A DNA stretch of 12,199 nt from an uncultured Collinsella sp. (GTDB lineage: Bacteria > Actinomycetota > Coriobacteriia > Coriobacteriales > Coriobacteriaceae). Location of the stretch: positions 1-12,199 of the forward strand of contig USHZ01000045.1 in the NCBI GenBank assembly GCA_900554595.1, in the 5' to 3' direction. Shown here one piece after another: positions 1 through 6,374 of the stretch. Below the pieces are notes generated by a model. The model did not search any database and was not told the origin of the DNA. It was given only the letters and a program-made list of their open reading frames with translations. Position 1 is the first letter of the stretch. Each line of letters opens with the position of its first letter. The position numbers were made by a program, and so were the translations under genes.

Positions 1-6
1 ATCGCG

Positions 7-12
7 TACAAT
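7..12 (+). promoter_or_regulatory. possible -10 box for uraA
   Basis: The hexamer TACAAT resembles a sigma-A -10 box and lies 69 bases upstream of the uraA start codon. The matching -35 region would lie before the window begins, so the promoter cannot be confirmed here. Confidence 0.3.
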
Positions 13-29
13 GGTTCGGATCGTATCGT

Positions 30-55
30 TCGGGCAGGTTATCCGATATGCCCGA
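30..55 (+). promoter_or_regulatory. leader hairpin upstream of uraA
   Basis: TCGGGCA (30-36) and TGCCCGA (49-55) form a perfect 7-bp inverted repeat around a 12-base loop. It sits in the presumed 5' leader of uraA, 15 bases before the Shine-Dalgarno sequence. I do not recognise a PyrR-binding loop or a known riboswitch in it. It could be a simple leader stem-loop or a protein-binding site. Confidence 0.3.
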
Positions 56-81
56 TCGCCCTTCCATTCGAAAGGACATCC

Positions 82-1416
82 ATGTCCCAGTCTTCGACGC
101 CCGCCGTCACCGATGCCATCTACGACGCATCGTCGCTCGGCCGTCCGCGCATGTTTTTGCTCGGCCTGCAGCATCTGTTTGCCATGTTTGGCGCCACGGT
201 GCTGGTGCCCGTGCTCACCGGCCTCTCGGTGTCGGCAACGCTTTTGTTTGCCGGCTTGGGCACGCTGCTGTTCCACTTCCTGTCGCGCGGTAAGGTGCCG
301 GCATTTTTGGGCTCATCGTTTGCCTTTATTGCCGGTTATGCCGCGATTGCGCCCAACGGCGAGGCCGAGCTTTTGCCCTACGCCTGCCTGGGCGTAGCTT
401 GTGCCGGCCTGCTCTATCCGGTGCTTGCGGCTCTGTTCCGCGCGTTTGGCGCCAAGCGCGTCATGCGCTTCTTCCCGCCGGTGGTGACCGGCCCCATCGT
501 CATTTCCATCGGCCTGATCTTGGCAAGCTCTGCCATCGCCAACTGCCAGACCAATTGGCTTGTTGCCGTTGTCGCTGTGGCAGTGATCATCATCTGCAAC
601 ATTTGGGGCCGCGGCATGGTCAAGATCGTGCCGATCTTGCTGGGTGTTGTGGTGAGCTATGCCGTTGCCGCTGCGCTCGGCGAGGTCGATTTTTCGGGCG
701 TTGCCGCCGCTCCGTGGGTCGGTCTGCCCATCATGTGGGACAACACCGTGTTTGCGCTCTTTGGCCCGCAGTTCGATAGCGGTCTTGCCACGACGGCCAT
801 CATCACCATTATGCCGCTGGCCTTTGCGACCATGATCGAGCATATCGGTGATATCTCGGCTATCGGCTCCACTTGCGAGCGTAACTACATCGCCGATCCC
901 GGCCTGCATCGCACGCTGCTCGGCGACGGCCTTGCCACGATTCTGGCTTCGCTCTTTGGCGCTCCGGCCAACACCACGTATGGTGAGAACACTGGCGTGC
1001 TTGCCCTGACGCGCGTGTTTGACCCGCGCGTGATTCGCATTGCCGCGTGCTGCGCCATCGTGCTTTCGTTCTGCCCCAAGTTCGCGGCCGTCATTGCGGC
1101 CATGCCGGCGTGTGTAATCGGCGGCGTGTCGCTCGTGCTCTATGGCATGATCAGTGCGGTAGGTGTGCGTAACCTCATCGAGAACCAGGTCGATTTCCAG
1201 AACAACCGCAACGTGCTGGTGGCTGCACTGGTACTCGTGCTTTCGCTCGGCATCGCGTACAGCACCGCCGGCGCCATCGTGTTGGAGCTGGGCGGCGTGA
1301 CGATTTCGCTTTCCGGCCTTGCTGTGGGCTCGCTGGTGGGCATCGTGCTCAACGCCATCCTGCCGGGTAATGACTTTGAGTTCGACGTTTCTGAGCTTGA
1401 GGAGACTGTCGAGTAG
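82..1416 (+). CDS. uraA: uracil permease, NCS2 family (UraA-like)
   Basis: An inner-membrane nucleobase transporter of the NCS2 family (444 aa, the usual length), expected to import uracil with protons. Most of the protein is hydrophobic segments. Family hallmarks are visible: the N-terminal GLQHLFAMFGATVLVP segment with His-31, an EH pair at Glu-253/His-254, and the TTYGENTGVLALTRV segment (residues 298-312) with Glu-302. With a shift of 12 residues, Glu-253 and Glu-302 match the uracil-binding Glu-241 and Glu-290 of E. coli UraA. At the place of UraA His-245 this protein has Asp-257. The start is set by a Shine-Dalgarno AAAGGA at 71-76, five bases before ATG. The gene stands alone and converges on the esterase gene. 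Membership of the uracil branch is well supported by the PGLHR and GENTG context; activity on another pyrimidine or on xanthine is not excluded. Confidence 0.92.
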   Translation: MSQSSTPAVTDAIYDASSLGRPRMFLLGLQHLFAMFGATVLVPVLTGLSVSATLLFAGLGTLLFHFLSRGKVPAFLGSSFAFIAGYAAIAPNGEAELLPYACLGVACAGLLYPVLAALFRAFGAKRVMRFFPPVVTGPIVISIGLILASSAIANCQTNWLVAVVAVAVIIICNIWGRGMVKIVPILLGVVVSYAVAAALGEVDFSGVAAAPWVGLPIMWDNTVFALFGPQFDSGLATTAIITIMPLAFATMIEHIGDISAIGSTCERNYIADPGLHRTLLGDGLATILASLFGAPANTTYGENTGVLALTRVFDPRVIRIAACCAIVLSFCPKFAAVIAAMPACVIGGVSLVLYGMISAVGVRNLIENQVDFQNNRNVLVAALVLVLSLGIAYSTAGAIVLELGGVTISLSGLAVGSLVGIVLNAILPGNDFEFDVSELEETVE

Positions 1417-1444
1417 TAGTTGTGTTCAGCTAAATCAAAAAAAT

Positions 1445-1476
1445 GGCGCCCATGCGTACGCGCGGGCGCCTTTTTT
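1445..1476 (+). terminator. intrinsic terminator between uraA and the esterase gene, possibly bidirectional
   Basis: GGCGCCC (1445-1451) pairs with GGGCGCC (1464-1470) and is followed by six T on the plus strand. A run of seven A (1437-1443) precedes the stem, so the minus-strand transcript also ends in a U tract. It lies 28 bases after the uraA stop, and its T run touches the stop codon of the convergent esterase gene. It probably serves both. Confidence 0.85.
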
Positions 1477-2140
1477 AATGCGTCAATATCCAGTGGATGC
1501 CACGTGCCATGCGCAGATCGGTTTGGGCAAAGTGGTTGCCGGGGTTGAGCTCCAGCGTCGTGGGAATACCACGTTCGACGAGCAGTTTTTCCATGGCGCG
1601 CGTGTCGTCAAGTACGTGCCGCATCATGCGGTTGGGCGTCTTGGTTTCCTTTTTGCCGAGTGACAGATAGACGGCCTGCGGGTTGCCGGCAAAAGGGGCC
1701 GTGCTGGCGCGATCGACAAAGTCGGGAAACCACAACGACCCCGATGCGCTTGCGGCGCGGCTAAAGGCGTCGGTTTGCCAGAGGGACCAGAGCGCGAAGA
1801 GGCCCGCGAGCGAGTAGCCGGCAATGCCGCGCCAGGTGGGCGGCTGAGGAAGCGACGACTCGGCCTCTGGGATTATCCAGTTCAACAGCTCATCAAGAAA
1901 ACCGGAAGCCTGACCGCCAAAGGGCTCGGCATCGCGCACGGTTCCGTCGCATCCCCAGGGGCTCAGCTCGCGATTCCAATCGAGCCCGCCAATGGCGACA
2001 AGGGTGAATGGCGGACAGTCGAGCTCTCGGCAGCGATCATAAACATCACTACCGTCGCCCATAACCACGGGAAGGTAGATGACGGGTGCGCTTTCGGCAT
2101 GCTGTGCATGAACGGTTATCTGCTTTTGATGCGCTTCCAT
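1475..2140 (-). CDS. putative alpha/beta-hydrolase esterase (esterase D / IroE-like superfamily)
   Basis: A predicted soluble 221-aa hydrolase. The nucleophile elbow GYSLAG puts Ser at residue 110. A late NPGNHF motif gives His-203 as the likely catalytic base, and Glu-165 in the LSLGKKE segment sits where this superfamily (Pfam PF00756-like, including IroE, BesA and Fes relatives) often has its acid. No signal peptide is seen in the chosen form. The reading frame is open up to an ATG at 2248. I prefer the ATG at 2138-2140 because a purine-rich GAGAGAAG lies about seven bases upstream, and the extra 36 residues look like leader translation with no family similarity. The substrate is unknown: in this superfamily it can be a trilactone siderophore, an acyl ester or an S-acyl compound, and no siderophore genes are nearby to support the first. 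The gene stands alone on its strand, downstream of the surface-protein gene but separated from it by a terminator. Confidence 0.75.
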   Translation of the reverse strand: MEAHQKQITVHAQHAESAPVIYLPVVMGDGSDVYDRCRELDCPPFTLVAIGGLDWNRELSPWGCDGTVRDAEPFGGQASGFLDELLNWIIPEAESSLPQPPTWRGIAGYSLAGLFALWSLWQTDAFSRAASASGSLWFPDFVDRASTAPFAGNPQAVYLSLGKKETKTPNRMMRHVLDDTRAMEKLLVERGIPTTLELNPGNHFAQTDLRMARGIHWILTH

Positions 2141-2254
2141 GACGGGCTTCTCTCGGCGTTGTGATATCGACGGCCCCCATTGTCGCACGCCGGCTCGTTC
2201 AGGTTGGGCTAGACCAAAGACAATCTCGTGCATACCCTGCGGACGCATATGGAA

Positions 2255-2290
2255 AACGCCACCGCCGGAGGGGAGCTCGGCGGTGGCGTT
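2255..2290 (-). terminator. intrinsic terminator of the distal surface-protein gene
   Basis: A perfect 13-bp inverted repeat, AACGCCACCGCCG (2255-2267) and CGGCGGTGGCGTT (2278-2290), with a 10-base loop. Read on the minus strand it ends GGCGTTTTCC, a short U tract. It lies 58 bases after the stop codon of the gene at 2348-4117 and insulates the esterase gene. Confidence 0.75.
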
Positions 2291-2347
2291 GTTAAACGGT
2301 GCTGGGGCTCAGGGCCTTCGCGGGAGCTGCCATGTGCGCAGAGGCGT

Positions 2348-4117
2348 CTAAGAGCGCTTACGGCTCGCCATGGTGCCTGCGGCGATAGCGGCTGTTCCCG
2401 CAAGGGCGGCCGCCACGATGGCCGCACCCGAGGTGTCGCCGGTCGCTGCGAGCACGCCGGTGGCCTTGGCCTTCGTGGTTGCAACCGCAACGGTCTTGGT
2501 CGTCTTTGCGCCCTCGGGCTTGGGGTCCTGCTTGGACTCCGCGGGCTTGGTCTCGTCGGGCTTGGGGTCTTCCGGCTTGGCTACCTCGGGAGGTGCGATG
2601 GTCGTGCTTTTGGCGACTGCTTTGATATAGAGGGAGTCGACCGTGGCGTCGCCCGTGCCGATGGCTTGGCCTGCCTCGTAGATGCCGTCACGGAGCTTGC
2701 GATAGTCAATGACCTTGCCGCCTTCGGGCGTCTGGATGGCGGCGTTCTCAATCTTGATGGTGCCGATTGCCTTGCCGTCAGCGCTCACGGCACGGGCAAA
2801 GATTGCCGCTGTATCTCCTTCGGCCGTTACCTTGCTGCGGATGATCGAGATGACTGCGGGTGTGACGCCCTCGCTGGTCTGGGCGATGATGCCGAAGTTC
2901 TCGCCTTGGGGCTCGGGGCTCGTCTCGCCATCTTGGTTTTCGCTGTAGGGGATGGGGCCGTCGCCGTTCTCGACATAGCGGGCTATGGCCTTGACAACGG
3001 AGTCGCTGATGTAGATGTGGCCACCCTCCTCGTTGGGTGGATCGTTTCTGGTGGAGAATGCAGCCGAAACCTCGCCTTCCGCAAACGCGTCCACGGTGGA
3101 GCCGTTCTTGACGACGATATCGTCTTGGTAGGTGAAGAGGGCAATGGCGCTACCGTATCTGCCTTTACTTGCGCGGACTGTCACGTTTGCATGATCGAGT
3201 GTGATGCCCTTGTGGGCATAGACGCCATATTCAACACCGCTTGCGTCAAGGGAGGCGTTCGTGACCGCGAGACTGCCCTCAGTGTCGACGGCAAGATATC
3301 CCTCGGCGTTTGCCTTGACCTGGCTGCCGTCCGAGATGTTGATATTGCCGCCGCTCCAAAGGGCCTCACCATCGGCTGAGCTTGCCTCGACCGTCCCGCC
3401 ACCCTTGATGGTGAGGTCCTTGTCGGTTCCAATACCCTTGTCCTCGGTAGCCCTGGCGGTGACGGCTCCGCTGTCGTCAATCGTGATATTGCCGTTTGCC
3501 CTGATGCCATCCGATGCACCCGTGGCGTTGACGTTGCCCGAACCTTTGATAGCGAGATCACCCCCGGCATTGATGGCATCAAACCCAGTGCTCGTGGCGT
3601 TGACGGATCCGGCTCCGTCGATGTTGATATTACCCGTGGAGAGGATAGCGTCCTCAGTAGATGTCACGCTGAGCGTGCTGCCCGCGTCGCCTTGGATATT
3701 GAGCTCGGCATTCTCGTTAGTGCCATGAGAAGCCTTGATGCCTTCGATCCAGTCGGCAGTGACGATGTTGTTTCCCGAGTAATTCACGTTGAGCTTGCCT
3801 GCGGCCTGGATCTCGCCGCCGTTATAGTTGTTGAGCTTCAAGTCGTCGGCGCCGTCCCACGACCAGGTACCGGCCTCGTCGCTCGCCGCGGTGTTGTACT
3901 TGTTGCCGCCGACCTTGACCCATTCCGCTGCGAGCGAGACGCTCGGCATGAGCAGCGAGCTCACCGTGAGCGCGCACACGGCGCCCGCGACGATGCGGCG
4001 CGTCACGCGGCGCCAGCTGCCGTGCGCGAGTCCTATGCGACGGCGAACGTCGGGTTCGGCAACATGGGTTCCGGCGGTAGTGTCATTGCGTTTGGGGGTC
4101 GTGAACAAGGCTGCCAT
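2348..4117 (-). CDS. sortase-anchored repetitive surface protein, copy A (beta-helix-like)
   Basis: A predicted cell-wall-anchored protein of 589 aa; its ligand is unknown. Order of parts: a long basic N-terminal region (1-41, with RRVTRR), a hydrophobic signal core (42-62) with probable cleavage near Ala-64, a WDGADDLKLNNYNGG segment (87-101), seven degenerate repeats of about 23 residues (156-320) with a Dx(I/L)xxxGxxxIxxxGxV rhythm, a more divergent region, a Pro/Lys/Glu linker (509-538), and a C-terminal sorting signal: LAATG at 556-560, a hydrophobic stretch and terminal RKRS. The repeats suggest a right-handed parallel beta-helix, similar in style to carbohydrate-binding Cthe_2159-type (PF14262) proteins, but I cannot confirm that family. 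LAxTG is the motif of class E sortases. The ATG at 4117 has GGGAG five bases upstream. The frame is open to 4279, but that start would lie inside the preceding terminator. It is a paralog of the next gene upstream. Confidence 0.8.
   Translation of the reverse strand: MAALFTTPKRNDTTAGTHVAEPDVRRRIGLAHGSWRRVTRRIVAGAVCALTVSSLLMPSVSLAAEWVKVGGNKYNTAASDEAGTWSWDGADDLKLNNYNGGEIQAAGKLNVNYSGNNIVTADWIEGIKASHGTNENAELNIQGDAGSTLSVTSTEDAILSTGNINIDGAGSVNATSTGFDAINAGGDLAIKGSGNVNATGASDGIRANGNITIDDSGAVTARATEDKGIGTDKDLTIKGGGTVEASSADGEALWSGGNINISDGSQVKANAEGYLAVDTEGSLAVTNASLDASGVEYGVYAHKGITLDHANVTVRASKGRYGSAIALFTYQDDIVVKNGSTVDAFAEGEVSAAFSTRNDPPNEEGGHIYISDSVVKAIARYVENGDGPIPYSENQDGETSPEPQGENFGIIAQTSEGVTPAVISIIRSKVTAEGDTAAIFARAVSADGKAIGTIKIENAAIQTPEGGKVIDYRKLRDGIYEAGQAIGTGDATVDSLYIKAVAKSTTIAPPEVAKPEDPKPDETKPAESKQDPKPEGAKTTKTVAVATTKAKATGVLAATGDTSGAAIVAAALAGTAAIAAGTMASRKRS
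3164..3652 (-). repeat. coding repeats in surface protein copy A (about seven units of 23 residues)
   Basis: Residues 156-318 read as consecutive units beginning DAILSTGNINI, DAINAGGDLAI, DGIRANGNITI, DKGIGTDKDLTI, EALWSGGNINI, YLAVDTEGSLAV and YGVYAHKGITL. Each unit has alternating hydrophobic positions followed by Gly and a short polar turn, as expected for coils of a parallel beta-helix. Copy B has the matching units in the same order. Confidence 0.65.
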
Positions 4118-4149
4118 GGCTGCTCCCGTTCTCATAGGACCTGTACGAC

Positions 4150-4205
4150 TAGATTCAGCGTATCTGCTGGATGTTGCCGGCGGTAGTGCCGTTTGGAGGG
4201 CAAAA
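4150..4205 (-). promoter_or_regulatory. conserved leader block upstream of surface gene A
   Basis: This block aligns with 6200-6255 upstream of copy B, including 18 identical bases (4181-4198 and 6231-6248). A terminator separates gene A from everything upstream, so its promoter should lie between about 4118 and 4262. I could not find a convincing -35/-10 pair. An imperfect palindrome, ATTCAGCG-TATC-TGCTGGAT (4153-4172), is shared in form with copy B. The conservation may reflect recent duplication as well as function. Confidence 0.3.
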
Positions 4206-4262
4206 TGGCCAAAATGGGGGAGAAATAGGCCGCACGTCGGCGCAGGGACCGGCGCTAAAAGA

Positions 4263-4295
4263 AAAGCGCGGGGCCGCATGGCGACTCCGCGCTTT
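4263..4295 (-). terminator. duplicated intrinsic terminator, now downstream of surface gene B
   Basis: AAAGCGCGG (4263-4271) pairs with CCGCGCTTT (4287-4295). On the minus strand the stem is followed by TCTTTTAG. It is the copied counterpart of the purine-permease terminator at 6311-6351 and now ends transcription of the surface gene at 4389-6167. Confidence 0.7.
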
Positions 4296-4321
4296 ATTGT
4301 TCAGCTTTTGCAGCCTTGCCC

Positions 4322-4367
4322 TTACGCTACGAAGAAGTAGACGAGGAAGGCAAGGGCTGCGATCCAC
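4322..4367 (-). pseudogene. orphan 3' tail of the purine permease gene
   Basis: Read on the minus strand this encodes WIAALAFLVYFFVA and a stop, exactly the last 14 residues of the purine permease at 6375-7688. Bases 4323-4367 match 6376-6420 without a mismatch. The stop codon is TAA here and TAG in the intact gene. Identity ends abruptly after 4367, where the intact gene continues as ATGAGCGG on the plus strand. It has no start and is not expected to be translated. It marks one end of a tandem duplication that also copied the terminator and the surface-protein gene. Confidence 0.9.
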
Positions 4368-4388
4368 CCGTCCTGTGCGAAAAAGTGT

Positions 4389-6167
4389 TTACGAGCGCTT
4401 GCGGCTCACCACGGCGCCCGCGGCGATGGCGGCTGTTCCCGCAAGGGCGGCTGCCACGATGGCTGTGCTCGAGGCGTCGCCGGTTGCTGCGAGTTTGCCG
4501 GCGATCTTGGCTCCCGTGGCTGCAACTGCAACGGTCTTGGTTGTCTTCGTGACCTCGGACTTGGAACCCTCGGGCTTGGTCTCGCCGGACTTTTCCTCGG
4601 GTTTGATCTCCTCGGGAGGCACGGTGACCGTGCGCTTGGCGACAGCGGCGTCATAGGGGGAGTCGATCGTGGCGTCGCCCGTGCCGATGGTTTGACCTGC
4701 CTCGTAGGAGATGCTGGGGCCGCACTCTTCTTCGTAGCGATAGTTAATGATCTTGCCGCCTGCGGGCGTCTGGATGGGAGCGCCTTCGATCTCGATGGTG
4801 CCGATCGCCTTGCCATCCTCGCTTATGGCAAGAGCGAAGATTGCCGCCGTGTCTCCCTCGGCCGTGAGCTTGCTGCGGACGATCGAGATACTCGCGGGCG
4901 TGATGCCCTCGTAGGTCTGGGCGAAGATACCGATGTTCAGACCCCTAGGCTCAGGGATGACCTCGCCGCTTTGGTCGTTGCTGTAGTGATCGGGGCCATC
5001 GCCACCGGTCTCGACATAGCGGGCTATAGCCTTAACAACGGAGTCGCTGATGTAGATGTGGCCGCCAGCGACGTTTGGCTGGTGGTTTCTGGTAGAGATT
5101 GCAACCGAGAATTTGCCTTCTGCGAACGCGTCCACGATGGAACCATTCTTGATGACGATGTCGTCCCCGTCAGTGATGAGGGCGATGGCCTGGCCGCCGC
5201 TCGCGCTTGTGCGGACCGTCACGGTCGCGTGATCGAGCGTAACGCCCTTGTAGGCATAGACACCATATTCAACACCGCTTGCGTCAAGGGAGGCGTTCGT
5301 GACCGCGAGACTACCCTCAGCGTCGACGGCAAGATCTCCCTGGGAGCTTGCCTCGACCTGGCTGCCGCCCGAGATGTCGATGTTGCCGTCAGCCCAAATC
5401 GCCGCTTCTTCTATCGAGCTTGCTTCTACCTTGCCACCGCCTTTGATGATCAGGTCACTGCCCGCGGCGATGCCGTAACCTTCGCTTCCTTTAGCGATCA
5501 CTGTGCCAGAGGAATCGATGGTGGTCTTGCCCTTGGATTGGATGCCTTCGGTACCGCCCGTTGCATTCACGGTGCCCGAGCCCGTGATAGAGAGATCGCC
5601 CTTTGCCTCAATTCCGTCGGAAGTAGTGCTTGTGGTGTTCACAGTGCCTGGGCCAGAAATGGAGAGGTCGCCTGTGGATTTAATTGCATCGGCCTCAGCT
5701 GTCACATTGAGCTCATCCGTGCTATTCGAGCTCGTTATGTTCAACTCTGCTTTCTGGCTAGTGCCATCCTGCGCCTTGATGGCGGCTCCGGTGTAATCGG
5801 GCTCGGTTTTCACGGTGTTCTTGCCCTCGTAGGCAATGTTGAGCTTGCCCGCAGCCTGGATCGCACCGCCGTTATAGCCGTTGAGCTTCATGTCGTCGGC
5901 GCCGTCCCAGGCCCAGGTGCCGGCCTCGTCGCCTGCTGCAGTGTTGTACTGAGTGCCGCCGACGTTGACCCACTCGGCTGCGAGCGAGATGCTCGGCATG
6001 AGCAGCGAGCTTACCGTAAGCGCGCATACGGCGCCTACAACGATGCGGCGTGTCACGCGGCGCCAGCTGCCGTGTGCGAGCAGCGTGCGACGGCGCACGT
6101 CGGGCTCGACAAAATGGGCTCCAGAGGTTTTGTCATTGCGCTTGGGGGTCGTGAACAAGGCGGCCAT
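4389..6167 (-). CDS. sortase-anchored repetitive surface protein, copy B (beta-helix-like)
   Basis: A predicted 592-aa cell-surface protein, paralogous to the gene at 2348-4117 over its full length. It has the same plan: a long basic N-terminal region with RRVTRR, a hydrophobic signal core ending LAAEW, a WDGADDMKLNGYNGG segment, repeats of about 23 residues, a short Pro/Glu/Lys linker, LAATG at residues 559-563, an Ala-rich hydrophobic stretch and a terminal RKRS. The signal peptide, the second half of the repeats and the sorting signal are nearly the same in both copies. The first repeats and the linker differ most; the linker lacks the KPEDPKPDE stretch of copy A. The ATG at 6167 has GGGAG five bases upstream. 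The frame continues to 6281, but that region is leader sequence. It follows the purine permease on the same strand after a terminator, so it is probably transcribed on its own. No sortase gene is in the window; the ligand and role (adhesion, glycan binding) are unknown. Confidence 0.8.
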   Translation of the reverse strand: MAALFTTPKRNDKTSGAHFVEPDVRRRTLLAHGSWRRVTRRIVVGAVCALTVSSLLMPSISLAAEWVNVGGTQYNTAAGDEAGTWAWDGADDMKLNGYNGGAIQAAGKLNIAYEGKNTVKTEPDYTGAAIKAQDGTSQKAELNITSSNSTDELNVTAEADAIKSTGDLSISGPGTVNTTSTTSDGIEAKGDLSITGSGTVNATGGTEGIQSKGKTTIDSSGTVIAKGSEGYGIAAGSDLIIKGGGKVEASSIEEAAIWADGNIDISGGSQVEASSQGDLAVDAEGSLAVTNASLDASGVEYGVYAYKGVTLDHATVTVRTSASGGQAIALITDGDDIVIKNGSIVDAFAEGKFSVAISTRNHQPNVAGGHIYISDSVVKAIARYVETGGDGPDHYSNDQSGEVIPEPRGLNIGIFAQTYEGITPASISIVRSKLTAEGDTAAIFALAISEDGKAIGTIEIEGAPIQTPAGGKIINYRYEEECGPSISYEAGQTIGTGDATIDSPYDAAVAKRTVTVPPEEIKPEEKSGETKPEGSKSEVTKTTKTVAVAATGAKIAGKLAATGDASSTAIVAAALAGTAAIAAGAVVSRKRS

Positions 6168-6182
6168 GGTTACTCCCATCCT

Positions 6183-6195
6183 CATAGGGCCTATG
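6183..6195. promoter_or_regulatory. short palindrome before the ribosome binding site of surface gene B
   Basis: CATAGG-G-CCTATG is a perfect 6-bp palindrome around one base, just upstream of the Shine-Dalgarno sequence. At the same place gene A has CATAGGACCTGTA, in which only the first half is intact. It could be an operator half of which decayed in one copy, or chance. Confidence 0.25.
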
Positions 6196-6199
6196 CGGT

Positions 6200-6255
6200 T
6201 ATATCCAGCATATCTGCAGGATGTAGCCGTCGGTAGTGCCGTTTGGAGAGCAAAA
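6200..6255 (-). promoter_or_regulatory. conserved leader block upstream of surface gene B
   Basis: The counterpart of 4150-4205. It holds an imperfect palindrome ATCCAGCA-TATC-TGCAGGAT (6203-6222) with one mismatched pair; the gene A version is mismatched at other pairs. The promoter of gene B must lie between about 6168 and 6310; no strong -35/-10 pair was found. Confidence 0.3.
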
Positions 6256-6310
6256 CGTCCAAAACTTGCGAAGCAATACATCGCGCGTCCGTGTGGTGCC
6301 TGGCTTTAAA

Positions 6311-6351
6311 AGCAAAGCGCGGAGCCGCTCGATGCGACTCCGCGCTTTGCT
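6311..6351 (-). terminator. intrinsic terminator of the purine permease gene
   Basis: A perfect 14-bp inverted repeat, AGCAAAGCGCGGAG (6311-6324) and CTCCGCGCTTTGCT (6338-6351), with a 13-base loop. On the minus strand it runs into GCTTTTAAAG. It lies 23 bases past the permease stop codon and was copied, with changes, to 4263-4295. Confidence 0.8.
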
Positions 6352-6374
6352 GTTTGGTATTGCGAATCTTGCGC

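Larger units (their letters stand above)
2348..4367 (-). repeat. tandem duplication, unit 1 (permease tail + terminator + surface gene A)
   Basis: This unit repeats the order seen in 4389-6420: permease 3' end, terminator hairpin, leader, surface-protein gene. The offset is 2053 bases at the permease tail, 2050 in the leaders and 2038 inside the genes, so small indels have accumulated. Because it lacks the rest of the permease, this is the derived copy by position. Confidence 0.85.

Noticed and set aside
37..44. GGTTATC near uraA as the same operator as in the kup leader
   Set aside because: Only seven bases are shared and the uraA copy lacks the inverted half, so chance is sufficient.
1475..2140. 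Siderophore (enterobactin-type) esterase function for the hydrolase
   Set aside because: The fold resembles IroE and Fes relatives, but no siderophore synthesis or transport gene is in the window, so the substrate is left open.
2228..3379. A 383-codon open frame on the plus strand opposite surface gene A
   Set aside because: It is antisense to gene A, begins inside the terminator region, and has the Gly/Asp/Leu-rich makeup of a shadow frame.
4692..6236. A 514-codon open frame on the plus strand opposite surface gene B
   Set aside because: It lies wholly antisense to a gene with a signal peptide, repeats, sorting signal and ribosome site. Its product has no recognisable fold, and a similar open frame opposite gene A is shorter, as expected from codon bias in GC-rich DNA.
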